A stretch of DNA of 64,000 bases from Lasiosphaeris hirsuta (GCA_030549175.1 JAUKUA010000003.1:372001-436000), one strand, 5' to 3'. Shown: positions 21,921 through 34,389, numbered from the stretch's first letter. Notes: generated by a model not told the origin, from the letters alone. Made by a program: numbers and translations.

Positions 21921-22306
21921 CAAGGCTACTACGATGGACGAGCCTAATACCCGCTCTACCTACTGGCAGTAGCCTGATTACAGACGCTATAAAAACAGAA
22001 GCCTGGTTGCTAGAAATGAGAATAACTGGCACCTTAGAATTTCCTAGTAACTGAGCTGTATTGAAATACGATTGTCGGGTTGCTTAATAGGGGTTGGTTC
22101 TATATAGGGAACAATAGCCCAAGACTATCTTTTGGTATATCATACCTCCGGTCAAGTGACGGAGTAGCTCGTCATGAAGGGCTATTTGGGACAGTATATT
22201 ACTTAAAGCCGCTAATAAATTACTTGCCATAGAAAATCCATGGTCTAAAAAGAAAAGAAAAAAGGACTAGTAACTAAGATGTCATTACAAATTCCAACCT
22301 ATTACC

Positions 22307-23213
22307 TTATTCTTTATCAGACCTAGGCTTATCAACCTCAACATCACCGTCTTGTATCTTTAGATAATATCTGTCCATTTCCAAAACCGCCTTAATGACC
22401 TTCCGATAATATTCGTTTTCATCATCTACCAGATCTTCATCGACATTTACATTTTCCGCTTCGCCAACAGAGTTCCTATCCTCAAGGCTTTAGACTATAG
22501 CTATGTTTGTTTCGGAGTCATCCGCTCGAAGCACACCCTGGGATAACACGTCCGAATACAATGAGAAGGTAGCTAGGAGTAGGCTAGTCGTTGTTTCGCT
22601 TTGGGGCTTAATGTATCGTATATCCAAGCGGCGATATTAAGCTGCCTAGATATGACTGCCGTCTAGCCCAACACCTTGTTCTTAAATAGAATATCCCAAA
22701 CCTAGGTCAATACCACCACCCACGGGAACGCCCGTAAAGGCGGTGATTACCAGTGGATCAAGAGAGGCGGAAGCTCCAGGCGTTGTTTTCTTCATCTCGT
22801 AGAAGCGTGCTCCCTCTAGCTCGTATACCCCGGTTAGAATCCAGATCTTGGGTTTCCGAAGCCCAAACCGATCTACCACTCGTTTTATCATATGTACCGT
22901 CAGCCAAAGTTAGAGCATCCTCCTAGATACGTGGTTCGCCAAGGGCAGCACTGAGTCGTTGAGAAATTACACTGGGCTACTTCTAGGTTAACGAGAAAGT
23001 TTTTACGGAAGGGAAGGTCCGACAAGCCTACTCCTTCAGTTCAATCTTTCTGCCGGACTTTACAACAAGGATCCTTTCTCTCGAGGCTACCCATGACAAG
23101 TCGAGGTACAGCAGCTCGGCGACATCGAGTATAAAACCAAACCTCCGCTCAAATAAGCTCCGCAGTACGCAGTTGTTTAGCTCACTGACAGAACAGAGCT
23201 TCTTTCGCTCCAA
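22307..23213 (-). pseudogene. Small uncharacterised fungal protein, decayed; possible gasdermin-like partner of the CHAT gene
   Basis: A broken minus-strand gene. The 5' part reads ERRFGFILDVAELLYLDLSW and ASRERILVVKSGRKIEL; after a frame change come NHVSRRML, then LRKPKIWILTGVYELEGARF, TAFTGVPVGGGIDLGLGYS and, past stops, AAxYRRLDIRYIK and an acidic C-terminal tail ending at the stop 22309-22307. Stops at several positions are consistent with Gln or Trp codons changed by transitions. The order (long amphipathic strands, a KPKIWILTGVYELEGAR strand, a Gly-rich loop, a final AxxYRxLxIRY strand) matches a multicopy fungal family of unknown function. The layout also recalls the gasdermin N-terminal pore-forming fold. 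That likeness is my inference, not a profile match. It lies divergent to a CHAT-protease gene. Confidence 0.45.
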
Positions 23214-23829
23214 TTCTCTACTTAACTATGTTAGCCTCAGAAGATTAGACCTCGAAATCCATATCCGTAAGGCTCACTGGAGTTAGGCATAGGTATAATA
23301 CACGAGCAGGTTCGTTAGATTAGCATAGTCCTTGAGGACTAGGTTCCCAAGACAGAAAACATCGGAAGCCTTTCCAATACCGTAGAGAAAGTACCCTTTT
23401 TCTTCTTTGGGGCTCATCACAACCGACAGATTACAGACACGCAACGAGTGGCATAAAATTAAAAACTCGTCTACGTTAGAAAACCTAGCAAACGAGCAAA
23501 GCTAACTCGATTCCTCACGTCTCTAGAGCTCGCAACCTAACCAAGAGATAATGAAGAAAGGGAGGAATACCCCTCATAGGAACTCCCTTGACCCCATTTT
23601 ACGGACTCCCTCACTTATGGGTTAGTCCTAGCTTTAGGACTTTTCGTCTTTAGCCAACCACAGACTATATAGCTCGTAGTAGCTCTATATTAGTTACCCT
23701 GTTTTGAACCAGAGGCTCCTAATACCCAACTGGCAGAGGTAGGTAGATATGGTATAGTCGAAATCTCCTAACTCACGGCACAAATTTTCGTTCTACTCTC
23801 TCCCTACGCGACCTCACCACATCTACTAC

Positions 23830-26800
23830 TACTACGTCTCTGAACATAGATACGAATTCCCTACTGAACGTGTTTGGAGGTTCAATTTTCGCCGAGGAGT
23901 ATCGTAGAGACGTACAAGATTTGGATCAATATACAGTCCCAGGCCATGGCCAGGCCCCAAACTTGATTCTTCTGGCGGCTATAGGGCGAATGCTCCAGGG
24001 CAGAATTGCCGAGTCAAGGACTTTATTAGATCAGCTGACCAGCCTTTCGCCTCGCTAGACACTTCGGTAAGCAGTCTACTATTCTTAACTAGAGTATCTC
24101 AGGCACTTCCCACCGCTTATTATGTTCCGCCCTGAGACAGGAGGTCCGGCCGCGTTATATCGGAGCATAGATCTCGACTATCAAAATACTACTTTAGACC
24201 GCCTCGGGCGATTAGACCTCCAGCAAGCCGACGCTCAAACTCAAGACTCAATTGAACTTTTGCTAGTACAAACGCTCCTAGGCTTTCATTTCTGCCTCTA
24301 GACAACGTCCTTTCCTCAACACCCGGACTACCCTTAGAGGAGACGAAGCGATGATACCTTACTGGCGTTAAGCGAAGTACTAAACGGCATGATAGCTCGT
24401 CTGACATCGCTTCAAGAGCAAATAAATGTAAGCGGCATCCCGTAACTCGGAGGCTATACTCGGCTATTGATTACGACTCTCCAGTCCGGAACCGGGCATA
24501 AGGTCGGTAATGCTACGATAGCACATCTACAAAGTTATTACCAGGGAAAAAACGACACACACGGGCAGGCTCTCGTCTTAATACTCAGGGCGGACAAGCT
24601 AGTGTCGCCACCGTTTTCGAGCCCAATCGTACTAAACTTCGTTCCCATAGACAGTGATAACATGGGGTCAACCAACGCACTCTGGGATCCGGTAGAAGAT
24701 AGGATTGAGTTGCAATAGTCAGAAGAAGCCTCGGGGCTCTATCTCGAAACAGCCAACTTGATTAACGGAAGTACCTCGCCTCGTCTTCTAGCCGTAATTT
24801 CCCTTTGCCAGACGTGTCTCAATTACCTTCGGGGTATGGAAGAGGGGTTCCGGGATCCATCTAAACAACATTTCTTTAAAGGCACTGAGGTAAAACTCGA
24901 CGAAGCCGTGGGGCTCTACGCTGGAGACGAAGCACTCGGCCTGATTATCTCCTGTCATAAGGTTCTGTTACACTTGAGCATGGGGAGATTCACAGATACT
25001 ACTAGCCAGGAGGTACACTCTATCGGTTACTAGGGCAAAACGATGGAGAATGAGGGGCTGTCTTACTTTCTCGGGTTTCTCATGTTATGATTTAGTCGCC
25101 GGCAATGGGTCCGATACTATCGCTTGGATGTTACCCGCCGTTCCTTTTTCTGCGTAACAAAGTACTTCGAAGGTCTGGGTGACTAGCTCGCACGACTGCA
25201 GGTATTGACATTTGAGCTAGATCTGTATCAGTCCGTTTCGGATTTTTCGGCGGGACGTAGTATGCTAGACGAACAGCTACCACTCTTTCGCCACCAATAT
25301 CGGAACTAGACGCACGTACTATGGTAAACCCAGCCTAAGGTAACAGCCTCCTCTTACTCCGTAATAACCTCCTTATCACTTTCGGCTTGATTGTAGGGAA
25401 CGTCCTTCGTAACTCGGACACAACGATACTTACAGAATGGAGAGAAGAGCTCGGCCAGCTCAACGCTCACCCGGAGATGAGAGCTGCAGTGATAAGATAC
25501 TTCCTCGATCCTTCTGTTGCGGGGAAACTACTTTCTAGTAAGGAGTTTAATGAGGACCCGGGTATCATCCTCGAAACGGTTAAGGATGAACAAGCTATTT
25601 TCGACCAATTTTACAAAGCGTAAAGCGAGCGCGAGATGTTCCTATAGAACTTTGATAGCATTTCTACGGACGAAACCATACATAGCTTTATTCTCTTGTC
25701 CAAAGCCCGAACCGGAAACTCCTACGTTCGGTATTTGACCATGATATTAGCGCACTATCAGTTAGGGGAAACCAAGCAGGCACGCCAACTTCTAGCTTAC
25801 ATTGCGGACGTCGAGATGTTTGACGGCAAGATCGAAAATCTCCCCGATTCAGCCCATACGCCGGCCGAGCTCCGCCACAGTACACGATTAGCGTCGCCCA
25901 TCTCCACGGACAATGCTGTTACAATATGCGCCTTAACAACTAAATGGGAGAGAGGAATGAATCTCTTGGGGAAGATTCAAGGTCTTTCTCCTAGGTACCT
26001 AGACCCCAATGGTCCGGACCGAGTACCTGAAATATGGCACCGCTTTTACTGGGCCGGCATTGTCAATGAACATCGCAATAGATGGAAAGAGACGTACTAT
26101 CTTTACACAGAATCCGCTAGCCTTCTTGAGTCACGCCGTGGCGGGACCTCAGACTCTGATATCAGGAAGAGTCTATTCTCAACACTCGCCGCCAGCGAGG
26201 TTTTTACTAGGCTTGTTCGAATTTGCCTCCGGTACCACGACTGTCAAGTCCCATGGGGTCTGATAGACTTCAATGGTCCTACATCACTGGTAAATATACG
26301 GAGTAAGTCTATATCATGGCAGGAACAGGCTCTTTATTTCTTTGAGGAGGGTGTTACAAGATCCATATCTGACAGTCTTCTTACCAAGACTTCCGACGAA
26401 GATGGGAAAGATAAACTTACTCTCAAACTCGAGATGGTACGGAAGAAACGGCTAAAGAAGGCTCTTATGGCTCTACCTCAAGCTGTCCGTACAGCGGACG
26501 AAACGGCGGAGCTGGAGCTTCTGACCTCGGAGCTAGATACAGAAGACAACCTAATCGACGACATGGTCCCGGACTCCTCCTCCATACTATCTCCCAAAGA
26601 TCTTTACAACGCTATCCCGGAGGATGGCTACGTGGTATTGGCCAAGTTTTCCCGGTATAGCCTAACACAGATGGGCATCGCCAGGGAGGGCATCATCTTC
26701 TCCGAAGTGTCTAAGACCCGCGACGTTGACGTTCGAGACGCCGCCATCGATATTCTAGGCCACCTTCACGCCTACGTGAAGGACCGCTGACTTGTCCGCC

Positions 26801-27882
26801 CAGAATACCAGGACCAGCTTTGGAGCGCCCTCTCTAGCATACTACTAGCTCCTCTATCAGCCATGCCGCCCAGCAAGAGCCACATTATCTTCGCCGTGTC
26901 TCCGCCGCTCAACAGTTTCCCCTTCTCCGCGCTACCCTACAAAGGATCGTCACCTCTCGTCCTTTTCAAGTCGGTATCGATAATACCAAGCCTTACGACC
27001 CTCACGCGCCTCCAAGACTCTTTGGCCTCACGGAAGCCCGCCCCGATCTCCTTGTCCGTCATCTCCAAGTCTATGACCCGCACTGACCTCGCCGAATACG
27101 CCACTCTCCAGCCACACAACGGAGCCGAAGTCGAAGCTATACTTCCCATGGCGGCCATAGAGGGCATGGCTATCGCCCGTCTCTTCGCCAATGTGGGCAG
27201 TACCGCTCGTTCATACTAGCCGCTACGCGCCAAGTTCATCTCCCGTACCAAGTTCCGGGATGTACTAGTGCGCAGCGACGTGTTATTACTAGGCACACAC
27301 GGGTCGTTCGACAAAAGGGGCGCCTTATTCTCATCCGTATCGCTCAAAGAAAGGTTCCGCGTTCTCGATCTTGTCATGAACAATAACGCCGGCCACAACC
27401 CTCTCCTTGTGGTTTTCGCCGCCTACTTAAGCGGCATGGGTCACGCGGCTGGCGCTAGTAGCGACGTGCTTGGTTTCTCGCACACATTTCTGGCGGCGGG
27501 TGTACAATCGTTTCTCGGTTATCTGTGGAAGGTAGACGACTTAGCTGCCTTGATATTATTGATACTGTTCTTTCGGGAACTGGCGGAGGCAGCAAAAACG
27601 CACGAAGGCGAGAGTGCGGGGAGAGGAAGCCTAGCCGAGCTGTGGAGGAGAGCCCAGGTTAACTTTTATGGTTTGAACGCGAGTGAGACAAAAGCCGTAC
27701 TTGGTAAAATTACGGAAGAGATCTCAAAAGCTACAGTAGATAGGAGAGATCCTAGTAAGCTAGTGCATGATTACGGGTTCTTACTCCAGGCAAAGAAGGA
27801 TGGGCTCAATTTGGACTTTACCAACCTTTTTCATTACGCATCTTTCACTCATTTTAGGCACGGTTCACTCTCTATGATATAG
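23830..27882 (+). pseudogene. Large TPR-like / CHAT-domain protease gene, inactivated
   Basis: One very long coding region, roughly 1,340 codons. The 5' half is in one frame (from about 23840 to 25330: LILLAAIGRMLQGRIAESRT, LYLETANLINGSTSPRLL) and has TPR-like helices. The 3' half is in another frame from about 25335 to the stop 27880-27882, implying a single indel near 25335 or an unseen intron. The C-terminus is a CHAT (caspase-family) domain: SHIIFAVSPPLNSFPFSALP, VLLLGTHGSFD (catalytic His at 27298-27300), LVVFAAYLSGMGHAAGASSD and DVLGFSHTFLAAGVQSFLGY, LWKVDDLA. The catalytic Cys of the ACLSG motif is TAC/Tyr at 27424-27426. In-frame stops include TAA 25621, TAG 25645, TGA 26788 and TAG 27217. 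Intact proteins of this type are proteases acting in regulated cell death or immunity. Confidence 0.78.
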
Positions 27883-29129
27883 CCAGCTCAGGTATTGGGT
27901 TGGCGTAGCTAACGGTTATAACGAATTTAAGTTGTAATTCCGTTCTGTCTCTATATACCTACATATATACCTCAGGTAGGCACTTGCCGAGATCAAGCAG
28001 TACTATAGATTTGTTAAGTTTCAAAAATGAAAATAGAAAACTACTGTGAAGTCCTCAACCCCAACTAAAGGAAAAACTAAGGAAAGCTATAAGGGGAAAT
28101 CAACCACAGGCCACCGTGGCCCCCGCCTAACGACCCTACTACTGACCGACAAGTCATCTCTCCACATACTTTACATATGCCCCCTACTCGTCACACTTGT
28201 TTCTTTCCCCGATCCCTAATGTTCATTCCTCTTCAGTACCCCCGTCCTCTATGTCAGTAGATAGCTCACTCCTACCATTTCTTAGGTACGCCCGTACTCT
28301 TCGTAGTAGGTAAAGATGAACTCTGTCAAGGACTTAGTCTTATCGAGAATGGAGACATGTTAGCCCGCGTGTTATATGGTTACAGTAGCAATAGCGGTAA
28401 GTGAGACTTACGCTACGTCGTTTCGACTCGAAAGAAACATCTACCGACGGCCAAACAGATTTTAGGGGAATATGATTTCTAAATAGGGACGGCTCATTAC
28501 GGTTCGACGCCACAGGTATTATTGTCATCGCCGCCACACCCTAAGTAATACCTATTCGGGTCGGCCGTCATACCACGCGATAGTTAGGGTAGATGTCTGT
28601 TTCCATCGACTTTTTTTAACCTCGCCGTCGCTAAGCATTCGTTAAGTCATGGTACGGGAGGGAACGGAGAAACGATAACAGTAAAAATGATACCCGTAGT
28701 CTTATCGGCGTGCCGGCAACGACCTTATACTTCCGGCCATCTCCTTAACTTAAGACGCTCTCACTTCTAGATATTACTGGTTTATACACAAAGTATCTAC
28801 CCACACCGTAACGGGTTCTTAGCCACTTCCCAAGGTATCAAGAGCGTCATAGAGGCTCGTGGTACCTACGAGCTCGACATCTCCGACCTTAATAATATTC
28901 GGAACCTAGGATTCACCCCATACGTAGATGATGGCGACTTAAGGAACGCTATAAAATGATAGTTATAACACATTACGTACAGTAAAGTCCGAGGTCGTCT
29001 GGATAGCTTCTAGAAGCCAGCCTATCATATATTAGCATAACGTGATTGTAAAGCGAGAGAACCACCTTCCCACCTCTATTAGACTATCATCTGTAATACC
29101 AACACCACATAGGAAATGATTAGCTAAAA
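27883..29129. other. Decayed intergenic DNA
   Basis: TpA-rich sequence between the CHAT pseudogene and the transposase. No open frame or domain recognised on either strand. Probably the 3' flank of the transposon plus degraded sequence. Confidence 0.5.
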
Positions 29130-30785
29130 CTACTCGGAATCTAATTCCTCATCCATTTCTATATCCTCCCGGCACGTACGAGAATTATGTCCAGTTTTAC
29201 CGCAATTACTACAGTGTCGCGGACCTCCTATACGCCTCTTCGCACGACCACCCTCCAGTTGTATTTCCTCCTCTTGTTGAGCCTGCGTATCCTTTTCCGC
29301 TAGAATATCGCTTGCATCTTCCACAGTGAGTGGCCCTCCTACCCTGATATACCTTTTTTTAGCCCTCCGGCGTTTACTTAATGCTAAATTTGCCGCCTCA
29401 AGCTCTCGGACGCGATCCTTCATCAACACCATCTCGTACATAACCTTCATCGTCCCCTTCACAATTTGGTCAAGGGCCCCAAGAATTGGTGTCGGAGAGC
29501 TGCCTTGATGTCTGGTAATGCGATCCTTAATATGTGTTGATTGAAGGGAGGCCTCAGTTGCATTCTGTGGCGTCTTGGAGACCCAAGTGTCGTGTGCGAT
29601 CTGAGGGGCAGCAAGGGATGTTGGCGTACGAAGTTACACATCCAGCTGGGAAATCACCCTCTCTGGGCTAAATGGAACAAGCCCTGCCCCTCGGAATCCT
29701 CCTCGTACGTTTTCAGGCGAAAAAGTTGCGTTGAATGTGTTGTAAAAGGCGAGAAAGAAGTCTGGTTTCGTAATGTGGTAGATATGGCTACGCATAAGTT
29801 TCTCAATTTCCTTGCCGTATAGCCGCTTTAACACACTAAAACACCTAACATCAAGTGGTTAGAGTAGGTAGGATGAGTACGGAGGCATATAAAGCGTTAT
29901 AATGTTGTTAAACCGGCAGTAATCCTCAAACTTAAGCGAGTGGTAGCTCTCGTGCCTATCCAGGATAAGAAGACGCTTTCTACCTGCCGTATAAGAGCGA
30001 GAGTGTTTGTCGAAATGCTTAACCTAATCAAGGCCAATCTGGTTATTTGTTTAACCAGTTTCCGAAAGATCGATAGTCCAGCTAGGTAGGAAAGGGCTGT
30101 TTCGATACTAACTTTCAAGGTACATTTTCCCCGTAACTACCACATACGGAGGAATAGCATAACTAAGCGACTGCACGGCCTGGATCACTGTAACCCATTC
30201 CCGATTATTAGGCTGGACCTTTTTAGCCCTCCCACGGCCGTCGGACGAAGTAATAACGAGGGTGGGCGAGATCTGGCCCATCAAAAACCTAGTCTCGTCA
30301 AAGTTCCAGATATCTGACTCCTGGATCCCATGCTTCGCGATTATGTTACGAACAAGGTCAAACCACGCGCTAATTATCTTTGGATCTTCGCATTTGGCCC
30401 TCTGGTAGTCGTACGGACGCGACCAACGTGTCCGGAGCTTTGGTTGTCGCCGTACGAAGTTGGAAGCCCAGCGTGGTCCGACGCGTGACGCGTCGCGTGA
30501 CGCGCGTAGCGAATTGGCCATATTTTCCACCAGATCGTATCCTGGCGAAAATCCTTACTCGTACAGGTCGAGAATCCATCGTACGATGACCTCCTCCTCA
30601 AGGGGATTAAGCTTCCGAGAGTTGGCGATAGTACTTGCTCGAGCGGGAATTCCCCTCTGCCGCTTACGTAGTGTCAGATATAGTATTTAGTAGTGCTCTG
30701 CTGCTTTCCGAAGGCTAAGTTTCTTGTCGCGTTCCATAGCCTGGAGGGCAAGCTGCAATTGTGCTTCATTTTGTGCAGCGCTCAT
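29130..30785 (-). pseudogene. Pogo/Fot1-type transposase with C-terminal zinc knuckle, decayed
   Basis: Start ATG at 30785-30783 (MSAAQNEAQLQLALQAMERD), reading a psq-type helix-turn-helix (KLSLRKAAEHY, then LTLRKRQRGIPARAS), a CENP-B-like DNA-binding part (LNPLEEEVIVRWILDLYE), the DDE domain (IWNFDETRFLMG with the first Asp; LLILDRHESYHSLKFEDYC with the second), FSPENVRGGFRGAGLVPF, and a basic tail with a CCHC knuckle CSNCGKTGHNSRTC before the stop 29132-29130. Such tails are usual in the fungal Fot1 group. Lesions: TAA after AEHY, TAA after DLYE, further stops and frame changes near 29830-30110. A GC-rich insertion-like repeat of GTGACGCG units at about 30479-30507 interrupts the N-terminal third. 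The element is not autonomous. Confidence 0.85.
30479..30507. repeat. GACGCGTGACGCG repeat inside the transposase
   Basis: Near-palindromic GACGCGTGACGCGTCGCGTG followed by ACGCGCG, CpG-rich within otherwise TpA-rich sequence, encoding the repeated Arg-Asp-Ala residues of the transposase wreck. Confidence 0.6.
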
Positions 30786-32975
30786 GTTTGGTTGTGGAGA
30801 AGTTTGCAGTTTTGTGCGATAGTTTTGTCGAAGTGGTAAAGTGGTTCTCTCGCTATGTTGGTTCTCTCGCTATACAATCACGTTATCATATATCCTAATA
30901 TACTTTAAGCTAGGGTATTATGTACTAGTATATTCTATGCTAGCATGTTATGTTCTGGTATGTTCTAGGCTAATATATCATGTACCAGTATATTTTAAGT
31001 GCTAATATACTGTGTACTATGCCATATCATGTACCGGTATATTAAATACTGTCCCAGTTTTGGTTCTAGGACACTATTATAATACTATGGATTAACTTAG
31101 GATGTCATATACTCTCCCACACCATATGCCAATATATTCGCGGTCCTAGTTTTAGGCTGTAACTTTCTAGTTTGCCAGAATTTAGGTTACCTATGTCGGG
31201 TTTTTATAGACCTTACCTGGGATCTTATATCGTAAGTGATGTAAGAATCCAGTCTATTGGCAACCTCCAGTCAGGCTTTTATCTAACCTCATAGGATGAC
31301 GGAGTATTCCACAGTCTAGATCATACATAGTCATGGCAGTTTTAAGGATAGTATTATTGAGAAAATCACATTCCGAGATCTACCTAACACCCAACAGCCA
31401 AAGCGTCTCCTACAGCTCGAGCAGATAGCAAGGCATTCACACGCAGCGGCGTTTTTTATGAAAAGGCAGAACCAATAAAGGCTACAGCCAAGATCAAAAT
31501 AGTATGGTAATAATATAAGAGAAACGGTAGCATGACAGATGATCTATCTAACGCTTTATCCAGATACACCGCTTACCCCTTAGCGATGCTAACCTAGGTG
31601 ACAGAATAATAGAGCCAAGTGTCCCAGCCGTCCTCTTTATATTATGAAACCAGTGTCCCCGTCTACCTAAAATATATGTTCAGCCACCTTAGTCTTTAGA
31701 GACATCCTAGAAGGGTTCTAGGCATAATTTTGGGATTATTAATGTTATAGAAAATATGTTACGGAGCGTTCCGGAAGTACCCTCTCGTTTATAGGGTGTG
31801 GAGAACGTTCATTAGAAACTTACCGATAGGTACTAGTGGTTTTGATCTTGAACTGTCATTCATAGACTGATTTTTGCTTTTCTTACCTTCGAGATTAGGA
31901 GGGGTGTTATAAAATACTCGAGGTTCTGTTCCGTAAAAGCGGTCGTTTTGGAGGGGAGGTAGTCTGTGGTTTCGTGTCAATGGTAGCAGCATAAACCTTT
32001 ATATCTAGAGCGTAGATGGTCTTGACTTTTGAACTGGAGAGTTTGGCCGCCACGCCATTCTAGGCGGCGGTCGCTAGTAGGAGAAATTGTCTTCGTTATA
32101 GCGGCTGGCACAATGAGTTGAGGGTGCCCTACATCAGCAATTGATGGTAAGTTTGCCAATCCGGGCATCGCATCGTTGTAGTTTTATGCTTGGCTTTTTA
32201 GCTTTAGGTGCTACAAGACGACAGTAGATAATACTAGTCTTTGACCAGTATACACCTAGTCTAGATACCATCCTTTGGCCGGTTGTAATAGTGCGGCCCT
32301 AGTGGCATTTGCTACCAGTGCCACGGTTGGTTAGCCCTAAGGGGCGCCCCGGCCGTGACACAGGGGCTTTGATTTCTATAACCTTTTAATCTTTCTTCTA
32401 CGAGAAGGTATTGGACAGCGGCCTTCCATAGGTCGAATTACTTCCTAGCGTGTAACTAGGGAATTATTCTAAGACAGAGCAACGAGATACTCAAGGCTTC
32501 AAATTAAAAGCGGACTGGAATTGAGGAAGTTTCTCCGTCCCATTCCATACTTTACCTTACTACATACAGTCAAACGTCCAGGCTGCAATGCATGCCAACA
32601 GAATCCTATTTTTCAACTAACGTCACCGCTAACGTGGCTGTAACCTATGCGGTATAGTTAGCATAAACTAAAGAACGCACCGGAAACTCCGAATGGTAAC
32701 TTTAGTCGAGGTCCAAAATTGGGCCACACGCCTGTGCAGGCTAGGCTCACCCATAGCTCACCCTTGCTCAGTAGCGGCTCAGGGTCACGCACGAACATGG
32801 AAATTGCTGAGGGCAACTTTAGGGTACAACATAGAGCTGTTGCGGCGGCCAGTGCCCACCTACTCCGTATTTCCGCAGATCCAGACAGCCACTACCTTTT
32901 CCCTGCAGCCACTTTTCCCACATACACCTTTCTAGGTAGCAATATCACCACTTTACTCCCTACACCACCCCTTAG
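30786..32975. other. Decayed, AT-rich DNA with transposon-end repeats
   Basis: Contains an AT-rich degenerate repeat array (30890-31050) and inverted-repeat halves at 31051-31072 and 31142-31205 that match the left side of the block at 20.52 kb. No gene recognised. Confidence 0.5.
30890..31050. repeat. Degenerate AT-rich tandem repeat
   Basis: The phrase ATGTACYRGTATATT recurs with spacing of roughly 35-50 bp (ATGTACTAGTATATT, ATGTACCAGTATATT, ATGTACCGGTATATT), interleaved with CTAATATA and CTAGCATGTTATG variants. Probably a minisatellite at or near the transposon end, eroded by point mutation. Confidence 0.65.
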
Positions 32976-32979
32976 CCAG

Positions 32980-33777
32980 TCAGCGCTGAGCCACACTTGG
33001 ACCGTTACCCGTGTGTTTCTTCCATGTCTCGTCCCAGTCTATTTCCTCCCCAACCCCGATCACTGGCCTCAAACGACTGAGAAGGACTTTCTCGATTCTC
33101 GGAAGCCCTGAGTTGGTTAGACTGATTTCATTGGCAATGGCTTGGGCGGGAATCGACGCATGTACCCCCTCGCTTAGAGTTTGGAACATTGGCAAGAGCT
33201 TGGCTTCGCGCTCGGGATTTGATGTTTGGTATTTCGCCACGAGGCTAGCTTTTAAACTGTCTACACAGAAGGCTCGCCAGGCAGCTGTAGTGGTCCGGTA
33301 TTTCCTACTCACCTTGCGTCCTTGAGACCGAAGCTCCTCGCGCTGTAGATCCGCGTATTTTTCTCTAGCAGTGTTCTAAATGACAGATTGCACGCAATCA
33401 ATCGACTGTCAAAGTAGTTCTCCCTTGGCATGCAGTCTTCCTTCTCCTTTGCAAAGTAGTTGTCAAAATGAACCAGGTTAATCTGTAGATTTTTCCGCAA
33501 GTGACTCTCTTAACTCAGGGCCATAGGCCAACCATCCGTGGGTTTCCACGTCAGGGGTTCTCATGAGAAATACTAGCACATTGTGCATCTTTTCTTTCAT
33601 GTTCTCGACGAAGCGTACCGAAGTGGTGGTCTGTGAGCCGGCTACAGCCTTTCTAAATCGTGCATTGGTTGAAGGGCATATAGTACGGTAGTAGTGTAGT
33701 CGTATTCCCTCTAGTCGGTCGTGCAACAGTTGCAATTCATTCGGAGTCCAGTTAAACGACATTCGGGGTTGGTTCAA
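32980..33777 (-). pseudogene. Unknown gene, tandem copy A, broken
   Basis: Reading the minus strand: MSFNWTPNELQLLHDRLEGI, then RLHYYRTICPSTNARFRKAV, SLAEKSTD and, in the 3' part, RKYRTTTAAWRAFCVDSLKA, MFQTLSEGVHASIPAQAIAN and VGEEIDWDETWKKHTG. The pieces are separated by stops. The motif LxDRLEGIRLxY and the DxTW end recur in copy B about 1.5 kb away, so the two are paralogues. No domain recognised. Confidence 0.5.
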
Positions 33778-34389
33778 TTAGTCGCTCATGTTTAGTAAGA
33801 GATCCGACCAAGAAGATAGCTTGGTACTGCTTACCAGTTTATTGCGTCAGGACTGAAAGGAAGTTGCCGATGGATGTTGCTGATGGAGGTGATTCACCGG
33901 GCAGACAAAGTAGCGCACCGAATAAATGTTGCAGGCTGATACATCCAAGGACGGAAAATGAGGGATTGAAGTGTGCAAGATATATATACCAATCATGGTA
34001 AGAAACATATATGAGTCTGAAACTCGTAGGCATTCTAGTAAGTTTTCATTTGGAATATGTCGAGGGTAAAATGAGGTGGTCCGATTCTCATAGATGACAC
34101 TTCTCCAAACATCTACCCTTTTCCATTTCTTTTTACTCGCTTAAATAATGTTTCATTTCGTCTTTCATCCTGAGAACTGTGTAGATTTCGATTAATCTTT
34201 AGGTTCCAAGGGTTCTTATTCAGAATGGTATCATATGGAACTTGAGGGGAGTGGGTGCAAGACAGTGTGCCAGTGTTATATTGCTACTGACATCGAGGGA
34301 GCCTCTTCACTTCATCCACCACTACATCTCAGAGCAGATAAAACACAGCGTATTACCATTTGTTCCTTACCACGTACCCCTTCTGATTC

